Part shown: one piece after another, positions 1-9,487 of the stretch
How positions within the stretch are numbered: position 1 is the first letter of the stretch
How the letters are laid out: every line of letters begins with the position of its first letter
Assembly: GCA_012656075.1 (NCBI GenBank)
Contig: JAAKBF010000045.1
Span: 186,001-250,000 of the forward strand
DNA from: Phytophthora hibernalis
Taxonomy: Eukaryota > Oomycota > Peronosporomycetes > Peronosporales > Peronosporaceae
Length of the DNA stretch: 64,000 nt
Direction of reading: 5' to 3'
Notes under the pieces: generated by a model
The model's database searches: none
What the model was told of the DNA's origin: nothing
Seen by the model: only the letters and a program-made list of their open reading frames with translations
Made by a program: the position numbers and the translations under genes

Positions 1-2
1 TA

Positions 3-1010
3 ACGCACCAGCAAGGTCGTTCAACGTCACAATTCGCAACACAGTCGAGGACTGCGTTGCCGTTGATGCCTCAAGGACGCCGGCAATATACAGATCTCTC
101 GGTATCATCCCCACCATCTGCGCAGCGCCAGCGGCTACAGCTAGTGGTCCAGCCAATCGTCAAGAATACCGTCACACAACGGGAAGCATCAGGAGAAACA
201 CTCGAAGACTATGCTACTAACGAAACTTCATTCGACGAGATCTTGCAAAAACTGTGGCTGAAGTTTAGCGGTAGGGTGAAAGGACTGGCCGTCAAGCGGG
301 ACGGCACCTGGACACTGGAAGATATACCCCACTCGACAGCATGGAGTAAGGTTATACAGTTCAAGATGGATCGTCACCTTGTCAGTAGCACTAAGTCGGA
401 CGTCGCCTGGAATCGGTGGGTTACAGCTAGGCGTGGGTAAACAGTCAAGCTGCTTATCTACGGGTATGATATGGCTATTGTCAAAACAAAGGACGTTACT
501 GACTTCATGGCAGATTGCATTCGGCCAACGGAGGTGGACCGGTCAGATGCGACTGCGGAGAGCGGCCTTCGTGATGTCGTTGCTCAACTTCAGGACGTTT
601 GGGGTGCAACATTTCAAGCTCATGGCACGGTGTGGCGAATGTGGGCTAACGCGATTACCCGAAACCTTGACCGATCAACTTGGGATGCCGTCATCTTGGA
701 ACCTCCGCCAGCCCAGGTTATGTGTTTGCTCAAGCCAGCCGATAGCCAGGTCGACCGCCAGCTCTCAGGGATCACTCGGTCAGCGCAGTTGGCGCTTGAA
801 TGTATCAACGCGTCCATGGCAGACAATGAGCAACTAAAACAGGATGTCAATGCATTGCAGCAGCGTCTGGACACTCAAGCGAGTGATTTGACTTCTCGAA
901 AAATTATTATTGAGGCATTCCTGGCTGATGTGCCATTACCATCCGTGAACGACGTCATCGACCCACTTGACGCACTGGTAAACATAGATGACGAAGAGCA
1001 CCAGGAGTAA
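3..1010 (+). pseudogene. Unrecognised ORF, open at the window edge, split by an in-frame TAA
   Basis: One reading frame is open from the window edge to a TAA at 438-440 and then continues in the same frame from 441 to a stop at 1008-1010. The upstream part is rich in Q, S and P and contains a W-rich stretch (near 'GTWTLEDIP'). The downstream part has a helical, probably coiled-coil segment (roughly 800-900, L/Q/N rich) and an acidic tail. The in-frame stop sits between two stretches of similar composition, so a single nonsense change in one protein is the simplest reading; no GT..AG intron removes it cleanly. I do not recognise the family. Its position in a transposon-rich stretch suggests a repeat-borne ORF, but this is inference. 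Confidence 0.4.
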
Positions 1011-1073
1011 TTGTTGAGTTAAGGCAGACGAGGTCCTAGTTCCACTAAACCGAAATACGTCTTTGAGTAAAAC

Positions 1074-2139
1074 CTAAGTCTGCTTCATCTTCATCGAGCT
1101 GCAATTCACCACGTTGAATTTCCGGTACTCGACGCTTCTCCTTCGACATTGGTCCAGTAGGAGCAAAATCCACCCGCAATGGTTGAACACTCGTGCCATG
1201 TTGAAGCCTTCGAACCGCTGAAAGGTTCGCACAACGAAAGGCAACAAGTCGCGCCCGCTTGTTTCGATGTAGTGCCGTTGAAATGCTTTCTTAATGTACC
1301 CGAACATATATTCGATGGGGTTGAAGAATGGGCAGTAGGCTGGCAGGAATATCGGAACCACACCGATACTTCGAAGGAAATGCACGATCTCCGGGTGTCT
1401 GTGGATCGACGCGCCATCTAATATCCAAACGGAATGAGAGCCCGGGTACTGACGAACACCTCCCTTCTTTGCGTACGCAAAATCTTTGCAGCACTTTACA
1501 AATTCGACTCGATCGAACGTGCCGTCCGACTCATAGAAGTCCAGCAAGCCGTTCACATCAATGAATTCCAATACCGACACCCTGGGCTTGCGCTGAAAGT
1601 CGCCACGAATAGCGACCGTCTCTCATCTTAGCGCATATCCGCGTTTCCTGATCATTCCCCGATTATCAAACGAAACCTCATCTAGAAAACTAGATTGTGG
1701 TGGCTCCAGTCAATATGACTCAGCTCATCCACAAAGCGAAACACACCACACTCCTTGATATGCATAGCACGTCGCTCAAGTACTTTTCTAGTTAGCCCGC
1801 ATTCATGAATGATTCGCCACACTGACGACTTGGAGATCGAGACGCAGTGAGTAAGCTTGAACGCGTCTTGGGCTTCATCCAAGTACAACAGTGGCCGTTC
1901 CGCAAAACCTCATACAGCCATTGTTTGTGTGTAGCATTGAACTTGCTGGCTGGAGCTGTCTGCGCACGCTCAAACGTTCCCGTCTCTTCGTAAACCCGGA
2001 TCCAGTTACCGATTGTCTTCACAGTTTTGTTGTATACGCGTGCTAGCTCTTTACGGGGGTACCCGAGTCAGTAAAACCCATAAAGACAGTGGAACACGGT
2101 GTTTGGGTGAGCATGTTGCTTCGTGACAGCTTCCTCCAT
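1074..2139 (-). pseudogene. Tc1/mariner-superfamily (IS630-type, DD34E) transposase, degraded
   Basis: Read on the minus strand from an ATG at 2139. The N-terminal third carries a helix-turn-helix-like segment ('RKELARVYNKTVKTIGNW'). The DDE_3-type core follows: the first catalytic Asp in 'FLDEVSFDN' (near 1680-1660), the second in 'WILDGASIH' and the Glu in 'NPIEYMFGYIKK' (near 1310), with 34 residues between the last two. The frame is broken by a TGA just after the start (around 2070), a shift near 1890-1905, a shift near 1680 and a stop near 1635, so as read it cannot give a transposase. A working copy would cut and paste a TA-flanked element. I could not identify its terminal inverted repeats. 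Confidence 0.8.
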
Positions 2140-2949
2140 GTTGGTGTTGTTCTGATAGTTAGCTAAATTCACGATCCAAATGCTGGAACCACAGAGAAAA
2201 AACAATATCAAAACAAGGTAATGTTAATGTGTATCTATCGCATCGTAAGATAAGCTTACCACTGTTGTTCGTCACCAATGAGATCCCTGATGGTGCGCAG
2301 TGTTGGTCGGGTAGCACAGACAGGTTGATGTATGGGGGACTTGGTAGCGCTCAGCTTCGCTTACAATCACCACCTTTCGGGCCAACTTAGTCTTCTTCTT
2401 CACCTCTTCGAGCACCCCTAGGACCACACCGACGATGAGGCCCACGAGTGTCGCGACTCAGTCAAAACTTGTGCGTGTGCTGGTCTTAATTCCGATCCGG
2501 TACGTCCACGGCAGCGTCGTCGCCCTCGTCACCCCAGACACAAATCAGCTGGAACCAACCCATGCCTCTGCCGGCTCTGGTAACCTTCGTGCAGACACGA
2601 TAAGAACACAGACGGATGCGGAATGAGTTCAACGCAACCTCGGCGAAAGTTTTGTCCAATCAGATCGGTCTGGTGATTTACTGTCTGTCTAACAAATGAC
2701 CCAGGAAAGGCAAATTTGGGCGAGAATCACAATACGGTATAATACAGTATAGTACCACATTTCGGCAAGAGCAAAAGCAACATCGCGTCAAATTCGTCCT
2801 ATTTTCAATTTTCTACTGCACGAATTTGACGTTGCTCTTCAGGATGTTGCTTTGCTTTTGCCGAATATACTTACGGTAGCTCTTGACGAACTTGGGCTGG
2901 AAAAGTGTGTATGTATGTGATGACGTTTTGGTTGTCTCTTAAAAACGTA
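2140..2949. other. Intergenic, no recognisable gene; contains a fold-back repeat
   Basis: No supported reading frame. The stretch before 2640 is moderately GC-rich with short open frames that match nothing I recognise. The rest is AT-rich and holds the fold-back repeat at 2761-2866. The mariner-like element begins at 2950. Confidence 0.4.
2761..2866. repeat. Fold-back (MITE-like) inverted repeat
   Basis: The left arm (2761-2796) begins TTCGGCAAGAGCAAAAGCAA and ends with GTCAAATTCGT. The right arm (2820-2866) is its imperfect reverse complement with about 9 extra bases. The spacer is about 24 bp. The arms are close enough to form a hairpin, as in a small non-autonomous DNA transposon. No target duplication was established. 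Confidence 0.6.
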
Positions 2950-2974
2950 CTCCCTTTGGTCCGAAAGACAATGG
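2950..2974 (+). repeat. Left terminal inverted repeat of the mariner-like element
   Basis: Starts CTCCCTTTGGTCCGAAAGAC directly after TA at 2948-2949. It pairs with 5431-5455 with two mismatches in the first 22 bases. Confidence 0.85.
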
Positions 2975-3651
2975 TTACTTCAACGTTGGTGTGTTTACAT
3001 AAATATAATCACGATTTCATTGGACAAAATTGAACTTTTTAATTTGTTGGCTGGGAACCATTAATTTTGTTGCTGGTGCTGTTGGCGCGAAAACTCGCAC
3101 CAAATACTCGCAGAGGTAGAGACTCATAACTCAATTCACTTTTTAGTAAACAACCGACCTCAAGATGCCCCGCTCGCCCAACTCCAAGTATCTACCGCTG
3201 TCTACGAGGCTGGAGATTGTGTTGTTCCTCTCGGACATGGCCACCTGTGGAAAGCTTCCACGAGGGGCTATATCCGAGACAGCAACGCGATTTCGTTGTC
3301 ATCGCAATACCGTGTACAAGCTGTGGAGTGGTCGTGCCACGATCGCTGTTCATACCGCGGCCGCCCTCGATCCTTCACGGAAGGGGAGCTGAAGGCCAAG
3401 ATCGAGACTGCTCGACTGGAGAGCCGGACCACGTTGCGTGGCCTCGCCGCTTCGACGGGAATCCCCGTACTCAACTCTTTCGACGCTTGAAAGAGCGCTG
3501 CGTGATCAAGCGCGTCACTGTCGTGCCAAAGCCATTGCTAACACCCGCGCATTTGGAGACACGCCGACTGTTTGCGCGTTCTTTCGTGACACAGCTTCCG
3601 GGTAAGTGTTTTGATTCCCGGGTCATCTACTGATGAGTTATTGAACTGACG

Positions 3652-3685
3652 ATACTTATGCTATTCTGTGAATTAGGTAATCACA
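3652..3685 (+). repeat. Left copy of 34-bp target-site duplication
   Basis: Begins ATACTTATGCTATTCTGTGA and ends GGTAATCACA. It is identical to 4453-4486 and flanks the LINE insertion. Confidence 0.9.
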
Positions 3686-4452
3686 TCGGGGTAGGAAGAG
3701 TGACAGAGCACGGAGATGATGGTCCAATTCGGGTTGGTTTCTTCGACGGTGGATCAAGGGGGAACCCTGGGCCTGGTGGCAGCGGCAGCTTGGTGGTGGA
3801 GATCGAATTAGCGGAAACGAACCACATACATGGACGCACAGAGTTAATATGGAGTGCGGCAACAGCGTTGGGGCAGCACACTACAACCAACAACACAGCG
3901 GAGTTTGTGGGATTGCACAGGGTGCTCCAGAAGGCAGTTGAGATGGATTGGAGGCGAATCCACGTGGTAGGGGACAGCGCCATTATCATTGGCTAGATGA
4001 AGGTGCGAAAGAAGCCGAAGTCGAAGCTTATGAAGCACTGGTACAGGATCAACCGGAGGTTAACAGACATATGCGAAGTTGAGACGTGGTCACATCATTA
4101 TCGACAATACAATAAAGCTGCAGACTGGTTGGCGAATTATGCTATGGATCACAAGAGGAGCGTGGCAGTGACTCAACTGGTGAGTCATATGACAACGGAT
4201 GAGCAAGAAACGATGCAAATCGAGATTAACGAGCGGCTGGCTGGTGATGTCACACACTGGCGGAAGATGTTGTGGGGAGGTGAGAAACGAGCAAATTGCC
4301 AGGAAGCGACGGGTAAGGGGGACGGCAGTGGCGACAAAGGTAGGATCAGAGGGAGGAAGATAGACGCGATAGGAAGGAATCGACTATTGTGGATGGTTAT
4401 TAGAGTTCGGCTCTCTGAGCCAGTAACACAATATTCAATAAATACAATAAAA
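3686..4452 (+). mobile_element. 5'-truncated LINE (RNase H domain and 3' end) inserted in the mariner transposase intron
   Basis: A 767-bp insert flanked by a perfect 34-bp direct repeat. It encodes the C-terminal RNase H of a non-LTR retrotransposon: 'FFDGGSRGNPGPGGSG' (first catalytic Asp), 'NTAEFVGL' and 'VVGDSAIII', then an in-frame TAG at 3994-3996, then the end of the fold with 'HHYRQYNKAADWLANYAMD'. The 3' end is A-rich (AATAAATACAATAAAAA). The 5' truncation, A-rich tail and long target duplication are the classic marks of target-primed reverse transcription. The host site was the 3' end of a transposase intron, so the acceptor site is now duplicated on both sides of the LINE. Confidence 0.9.
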
Positions 4453-4486
4453 ATACTTATGCTATTCTGTGAATTAGGTAATCACA
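4453..4486 (+). repeat. Right copy of 34-bp target-site duplication
   Basis: Identical to 3652-3685. It contains the intron acceptor (GAATTAG) and the first bases of the next transposase exon. Confidence 0.9.
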
Positions 4487-5430
4487 AATATCAATTTGTT
4501 GACATGCAAAACATTGTGCATGTTGACGAAAAATGGTTCTATGTGCACCGAAACCGCAACACCTACTACCTTACTAGTGATGAAACTACACCGCGCGCCG
4601 TCACAAAGAACAAGAACCACCACTCGAAGGTTATGTTTTTGGTGGCGGTGGCACGTCCGCGGTACGATGCTCATAATCGTATGACCTTTGACGGCAAGGT
4701 GGGATTGTGGTCACGAAGCTGGCCGTCCGCAACAGCAAAAACCGGCCGAAGGGCACTCCAGTGACGACCCCCATCAAGATGACGAAAGACGTCTACGAAA
4801 ACATGCTAACGCAGCATGTCATTCCCGCTATCAAGCGAATTTGGCCCAGTAAGTGCTTTTGTAATTTGTGTTGAATCACAATTGCGATTTTGTGCTGACT
4901 ATTTTTGTGTATAGACAAAGAGCCGATGATCGTCCAGCAGGACAATGCCCGCCTCACCGTGCGGCTGATCGGACTGCCGTGAAAGTGGCTGCGACAGCAG
5001 ACGACTGGTCGATCAAGTTTGCCAACCAGCCACCGCGAAGCCCCGACTTCAACGTCTTTGATTTGGGCTGGTTCAACTCGCTGCAGTCGTTGCAGCACAA
5101 AAGCAGACTAGAGACGTTGACGGGGTCATTGAAGCCGTGTATGCAGCGTTTGAGGAGATGGATGGTGGCACCACTAACAAGTGCTTTATTACGCTACAGA
5201 GTGTATTAGAAGCGTCTATACTTATTGCAGGTGGCAACAGCTACGATCTTCCGCATTTGAAGAACGACGCACTGATAACAGCGGGCATCCTGCCACGCTG
5301 TCTTCCGTGTTCTGCCGAGGCAATGCAGCTGGCTCTCTAACATAAAACGTTAGTGAGTTAATGGTAATTCTGAGCTAAATGTTACCTTCATTCTGATTGG
5401 ATTGCCAACAAACGCTGAAATTTAACAATG

Positions 5431-5455
5431 ACATTGTCTTTCGGACCGGAGGGAG
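5431..5455 (-). repeat. Right terminal inverted repeat of the mariner-like element
   Basis: Reads ACATTGTCTTTCGGACCGGA then GGGAG up to 5455, followed by TA at 5456-5457. It is the inverse of 2950-2974. Confidence 0.85.
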
Positions 5456-5847
5456 TATGTTTGCAGAATAATTACTTGCTGCAAAGAGCTTTTGTTTGCG
5501 CTCGCTCGAAGAGCGGTTCGCACCGTCACGGACGCCAGCTACACAGCGACCTAGTTGCCACGCTGCCCAAGGGTGAATGCGACAGGTACAGTATGCCGAT
5601 AGGAAGAAGCCCGAGATTGCACTCGCGCCATCGGCTGCCTGTTCACGACACATTCGGCGACGACCTACGGTCGTCAAGAGGATATCGCCATCTGTGATGG
5701 CAATAACGCTGGAAGGACACGTCTGCAAGTACAGCAGGTGATATACTCATCAAATGACAAACGACTTGACTTGCTGAAGATTTTCCTCACGATACGCGAC
5801 CATACGCACGTGATCGACTTTGGGATCTGAAATGTGTAGTGATCCCA
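5456..5847. other. No recognisable gene
   Basis: Short open frames on both strands (for example minus 5728-5375) match nothing I recognise. This is the region between the mariner end and the RxLR gene and probably includes the effector gene's upstream region. Confidence 0.4.
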
Positions 5848-5863
5848 GCTCGATTCACTCTTC
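5848..5863 (+). promoter_or_regulatory. Possible oomycete initiator-like element
   Basis: GCTCGATTCACTCTTC lies about 70 bp upstream of the effector ATG and loosely resembles the oomycete initiator (GCTCATTYYNCAWTTT). Position fits, but the match is partial. Confidence 0.25.
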
Positions 5864-5933
5864 GCACCTCACTTTGCCATTGGCCTTCCATCATCCAAGT
5901 GCCCCCTCTTGACTGCTAACTGTAAGCTGGACA

Positions 5934-6328
5934 ATGCGTCTAGGCTGCGTCATGTTCGTGGCTGTTGTGATGCTCAAGAGCTGTGAGGCTGCTACGGAAC
6001 CGCCCGGAGCCAAGCCTAACGTGGCAACATCAACTTTAGCTGGCAACAGCAACCGACGTTTGCGGAGCCACTCGACAATGCACGAAGACCCTGTCGCCGA
6101 CGATGAAGAGAGGGAGCTTTCAACACATTTCTCTCGAGAAACGACTTTAAGCACAAGATCCTGAGCAAAATGCTGGACGATGACGTGTTCAAACAAAAGA
6201 TACTGAAGAAGTGGGACAAGCATGGCCACACGGCCGGGAGCGTTCGCGAGAAATTAGAATTGTCGGACAACCCGCGCTACACGGGGCTACTTGTGGCCTA
6301 CGTGAACCGGGCTAAAAATGTAAGCTGA
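5934..6328 (+). pseudogene. RxLR-dEER effector gene with one frameshift
   Basis: The ATG at 5934 starts a hydrophobic signal peptide (about 19 residues, ending near 'SCEA'). An 'RRLR' motif follows at about residues 41-44 and an acidic 'DDEER' block about 12 residues later, the host-translocation signature of secreted oomycete effectors. The first frame stops at 6162-6164. A shift of one base between about 6120 and 6145 opens a second frame that runs to TGA at 6326-6328. That part is lysine-rich and helical with a 'KKWDKHG' segment, like the C-terminal effector fold region. The product would be about 130 residues, a normal small RxLR. The shift is in the same direction as the probable assembly errors elsewhere, so the gene may be intact in reality. 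No host target can be inferred. Confidence 0.8.
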
Positions 6329-6664
6329 AACAGCACCAATTTTGATGGGATTTTTACTAGAGCCAGTCAAACAATTCATTATTCGTACTACGTAGTATTA
6401 CATGTATTATTAGTAATATACCTACCGGTAGCCAAATATAACAATCTTTGAGTTTCTTTCACTAGCAAGAGATTTTAAATCTCTACTTAATTAATAACAA
6501 GGGCTCAAAAGATGCACAAGACACACACACGAGCACGTTGGCTGAAAGAAGTTCTTACAGGTTCTTACTAAGAACCCACCATTTATTCATACTTCGGCGG
6601 TGACCGGAAATACAATGTATTCTAGTGTTTTAAAAGTCATAAGCCTGCTCTAGCCTAAATCCGG
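6329..6664. other. AT-rich intergenic, nothing seen
   Basis: Contains AT-rich tracts and no supported ORF or repeat. It lies between the effector stop and the left end of the TA-flanked element. Confidence 0.4.
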
Positions 6665-6728
6665 TACACCGTTCACTCTAATTAGTCGTGCTTCGAATAT
6701 AGTCCTGCTTCTGTACTTTTTCGTGACA

Positions 6729-6833
6729 TGGTCTACTCCGTCAACTAGGCCGCATTGTTGGCAGCCAATTTTGGAACAAGTGACTGAGCAAGAGCAAACT
6801 AGCCCGCGGTCGGCCGGCTGACCTGCAGCAGTG
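6729..6833 (+). repeat. 105-bp direct repeat, copy 1
   Basis: Identical to 7241-7345. Begins TGGTCTACTCCGTCAACTAG and ends GACCTGCAGCAGTG. On the minus strand it encodes a short cysteine-rich peptide ('CSCSVTCSKIGCQQCG') in an open frame, whose significance is unknown. Confidence 0.9.
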
Positions 6834-6943
6834 TCCTCGTGGGCAATAACGATTAGTAGAGTTTGCAAGCGTCCGAGAGCATAACTGGGCGGTGTCTGTA
6901 ACCGTCCGTAGCGTTGCAAGAGGAGGTGAGTCGATCAAAGAGT

Positions 6944-7015
6944 TGGACACACCGGGGATTGAACCCGGGGCCTTCCGCTTGCAAAGCAGACGTGCTACCA
7001 CTGCGCTATGCGCCC
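6944..7015 (-). tRNA. tRNA-Ala (anticodon TGC)
   Basis: A 72-nt cloverleaf on the minus strand. The acceptor GGGCGCA pairs with TGTGTCC and includes the G3.U70 pair that marks alanine tRNAs. The D arm GCGC/GCAC has one mismatch. The anticodon stem TCTGC/GCGGA encloses the loop TTTGCAA (anticodon TGC), and the T arm is CCGGG-TTCAATC-CCCGG. The discriminator is A. No intron. The gene lies inside a TA-flanked repeat element between two 105-bp direct repeats. It may be active; the C-A mismatch in the D stem leaves some doubt. Confidence 0.9.
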
Positions 7016-7240
7016 AGCAAGATGGATAACGTACCCTCCATTTTTGCGGCCGCTTTCTGCGCCCCCTGCAGCGAACAGAGCCATCAGGGCACTCCACACG
7101 CGACGCTACGGCTAAATACCACCGCGGGCCTCACTCATGGCGTCCTTTCTTCTCTACACGACCTACCACACTACGCGCACATTCAATACAAACACCGCTT
7201 CGCGTGCTGCGAGCCACTCTGGCGTCTACTGAGTGGGCGG

Positions 7241-7345
7241 TGGTCTACTCCGTCAACTAGGCCGCATTGTTGGCAGCCAATTTTGGAACAAGTGACTGAG
7301 CAAGAGCAAACTAGCCCGCGGTCGGCCGGCTGACCTGCAGCAGTG
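7241..7345 (+). repeat. 105-bp direct repeat, copy 2
   Basis: Exact copy of 6729-6833, on the other side of the tRNA-Ala gene. Confidence 0.9.
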
Positions 7346-7508
7346 CAGCGGAGTTGAGCAGATCTCGCCGAGGCGAAGCCAATCATCATCTTACTTTCAA
7401 TAAAAATTTAATATTGTTGTCACAAGATCAATTCAAAGTTCGACTTTCTCCGATAAAAATCGTACACCATAATTAGTCAGGGTCAGACTAATTAGAGTGA
7501 ACGGTGTA

Positions 7509-8380
7509 TGCCGTTCTTGTCAACCAAATATGTACGCTGCTGGTTGTTTCGGAGGAGCCTCATCCTGCTGTCAACGGTAACTATATGAGTAGCTGCTGCT
7601 GTGCGTTGGGTAGTTGTACCTAAAAGAGTTTCGTGATCGCTGTTTCCTCTTGCCTTGTCTTTCTGAGTTCGTTTACCGTTTGGCGCAGTTTTCACTGCAA
7701 AACAAAGCAAGAAATGAAAGCAACACCCATGCATTACTGAGGGGGATAACGATAAGAAAAAACTTACTTAACAGATAGTCGCACGTCATTTCGAACGTCT
7801 TTGCTGCACAAACGATACATTTTGCTCGACGCCCTGGACACATGTCTTTCCAATGGTGTGCTTAAATCGCGATCCGTACATGCATCTTTTGTTTGACACA
7901 TTACATTTAGACTCCGTGGTCGACGCAGCTTCGAGCGTGACGCTGACGTGCAAGTTTGTCCATTGCTTCGTGGTGGTGCAGGTGTCTGAATTCCTTCTCG
8001 TTTTCGTTCGGCATAGCACTTGTGGCCACGACCTTCGTCTGGTAAAATAGTAACGTTGCAAAAGAGTCAATGTCTTGCCGGAGGTCGTAACCAACCGGAC
8101 CAACCTTTGAGACCAGCTGGCCTATACTGCGTAGAGTTGAAGTGGTCGCCCACTGCTGTCCTAGTGGCTGGTAGCGGCGGATGGTGTTGTCGGAAAGCAT
8201 GTTGCCGTTGGACGCGGGCAAGGCAAAACGAAGAGTGAGTTCGGGGGTACAGGGCTGACAATACCCCTCACAGGGGCACACATTGTGACACAAGGGGCAC
8301 TCTCTTCTTTGGCGATGGGCCGCAATCCATGTGTGCCCACTCCATCCAAAGGCCCAGACTCAGATATCAACAATGGACCT
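7509..8380 (-). other. Unassigned minus-strand frames, cysteine-rich, possibly a DNA-transposon C-terminus
   Basis: Overlapping open frames run on the minus strand. One (8293-7907) encodes 'GPVGYDLRQDIDSFATLLFYQTK' and is followed in other frames by a Cys/His-spaced stretch ('MCPGRRAKCIVCAAK'). This vaguely resembles the cysteine-rich tail of piggyBac-type transposases. An intron-like GTAAGT..CAG lies near 7770-7740. The evidence is weak and I do not assign a function. Confidence 0.2.
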
Positions 8381-8737
8381 CCCTCTGTGGAGAATCGGTC
8401 TTAGTTGCTTTGGCGTGCAAGTGTCCGAGGTTTGTGCTTCTGACGGGCGTCGTGGACTAGGAGTACGCCGTGATTTCCACTCGAGACCAAAAAGTTCGTC
8501 GAGTCGATGATCACTAGCAAACGCATTGTGTTACAGTATTCGTTTAGTCGCGTAAAGGCGATCGTCAACCCAAATGCGGTCAGGCAGGCATATGAGTTGG
8601 CTTCACTGAAGTCGTGCCGAAACGGATGGGCTGTGGAAGTTTAGCTGCTCTCAACTCTTTGTGCTACAGCTACAGTAACAAGAAAGACAAGTTATCTCCG
8701 ACTTCGAGCTTGGATAAGCTATGATGGGCGTGTAGCT

Positions 8738-9330
8738 TCACGACCAAGTCGTTCGAAAGGGGCAGAGCTCGTCCCGAGGTGAGAGCTTGGTCGGTGGTGG
8801 AGCGGATGTCTGCTGTAGTGGCCGTTCGAGCCGCGCCACGACTCGTTCAGGCTTTACTTCACGTGGCTCACCGACTGCTGCTGCATCATGCGGGTGATGA
8901 GCATGAACAGCATTTACTCCAGTGCTGCGGTCCCCCAACTCTTACACGCACCTCTCGTACAAGGTAAGCTGTCAATCCGACATTGGCAGGGGTCGACAGC
9001 GCTCGTCCAGCGCTCCCAAGCCTACCTTTAGCAGCCGTCAATATGGTCCTCTTGAAGTCGACAACAGCCCGATTCTTGCTCTCTGCGGTCAATAGTTTCC
9101 AGTTTCATCCCAGGCGAAGATCGGCAAACCCTTCAGGAGGTATTGGCGTTGGCCATCATCACTTGCCTGCTAAATTGAAAGTGTCGTCGGCAATCGTTCG
9201 CAGACCAGCATTGGACCGTGACGAGGGTGGGACAACAGTGAAATCACCGCAAAGTATGACCGTCCTCGCCCATCCCAACTCCAGGATGGGCGAGGACGGG
9301 ATTCACGCAGGAAGGTAGCTCCCATCGCCA
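8738..9330 (-). other. Possible LINE endonuclease remnant
   Basis: On the minus strand near 9270-9220, 'TVILCGDFTVV' resembles the 'GDFN' motif of LINE apurinic endonucleases. A K/R-rich open frame follows (9092-8886). No other catalytic block could be placed, so this is tentative. The rest of 8381-10100 has no recognisable gene. Confidence 0.2.
9260..9299. repeat. Perfect 16-bp palindrome with 8-nt loop
   Basis: CCGTCCTCGCCCATCC at 9260-9275 and its exact reverse complement at 9284-9299. A strong GC-rich hairpin, not followed by a T-run. Confidence 0.85.
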
Positions 9331-9487
9331 AAGTGTCCATTTGACCGATTCTGTACGTCGGATCGTTCTCAATCGTCTCTCACGGGTACTCGACGCACCA
9401 CGTCACCCCGCGAGGATCCCACGGTGGGGTGATGTGGAGGTTCAGTCGTCTCCGTTTTGAAGCCACTTGGCAGCGAGAATAGCCTCC

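Larger units (their letters stand above)
3165..5340 (+). pseudogene. Mariner-like transposase, frameshifted and interrupted by a LINE
   Basis: The ATG at 3165 starts an N-terminal region ('LPLSTRLEIVLFLSD', 'GKLPRGAI') of the kind placed before oomycete mariner-type transposases. Catalytic blocks follow: 'VHVDEKWFY' (near 4525), 'VQQDNA' (near 4932) and 'PPRSPDFNVFDLGWFNSLQ' (near 5030). Two introns are visible: one starts at the GTAAGT near 3602 and ends at the AG before GTAATCACA (originally about 75 bp, now carrying the LINE); the other is 4849-4914. Frame changes occur near 3350, 3470, 4950 and 5115, so the copy as read is dead. The C-terminal part runs to the stop at 5338-5340. Family assignment is from motif recall. 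Confidence 0.8.
2950..5455 (+). mobile_element. Mariner-like DNA transposon with Stowaway-like ends
   Basis: Complete element bounded by terminal inverted repeats: CTCCCTTTGGTCCGAAAGAC on the left at 2950 and its near-perfect inverse (CTCCCTCCGGTCCGAAAGAC on the other strand) ending at 5455. Both ends abut a TA dinucleotide (2948-2949 and 5456-5457), the target duplication expected for Tc1/mariner elements. The CTCCCTCCG start matches what is known of plant-type mariner and Stowaway ends. It encloses the transposase at 3165-5340. Its length is 2,506 bp, of which 801 bp is a later LINE insertion plus one target-duplication copy, so the ancestral element was about 1.7 kb. Confidence 0.85.
6667..7506. 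mobile_element. TA-flanked 840-bp element with perfect 21-bp inverted ends, carrying a tRNA-Ala gene
   Basis: The left end (6667-6687, starting CACCGTTCACTCTAATTAGT) and right end (7486-7506) are perfect inverted copies over 21 bp. Each is bordered by TA (6665-6666 and 7507-7508), so it has the form of a non-autonomous Tc1/mariner element. A partial extra copy of the end motif (TACACCATAATTAGTC) lies just inside the right end near 7473. Inside are a tRNA-Ala gene (6944-7015, minus) and an exact 105-bp direct repeat (6729-6833 and 7241-7345). No transposase is encoded. Confidence 0.75.

Noticed and set aside
438..445. GGTAAACAG at the in-frame stop as a tiny intron
   Set aside because: Only about 8 bp between GT and AG, far too short for splicing; a nonsense change or error is simpler.
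6914..7333. Long plus-strand frame across the tRNA and repeat
   Set aside because: It runs antisense through the tRNA-Ala gene and through one of the 105-bp repeats; no protein-like features.
9260..9299. Hairpin as a bacterial-type transcription terminator
   Set aside because: No T-run follows and the genome is eukaryotic.
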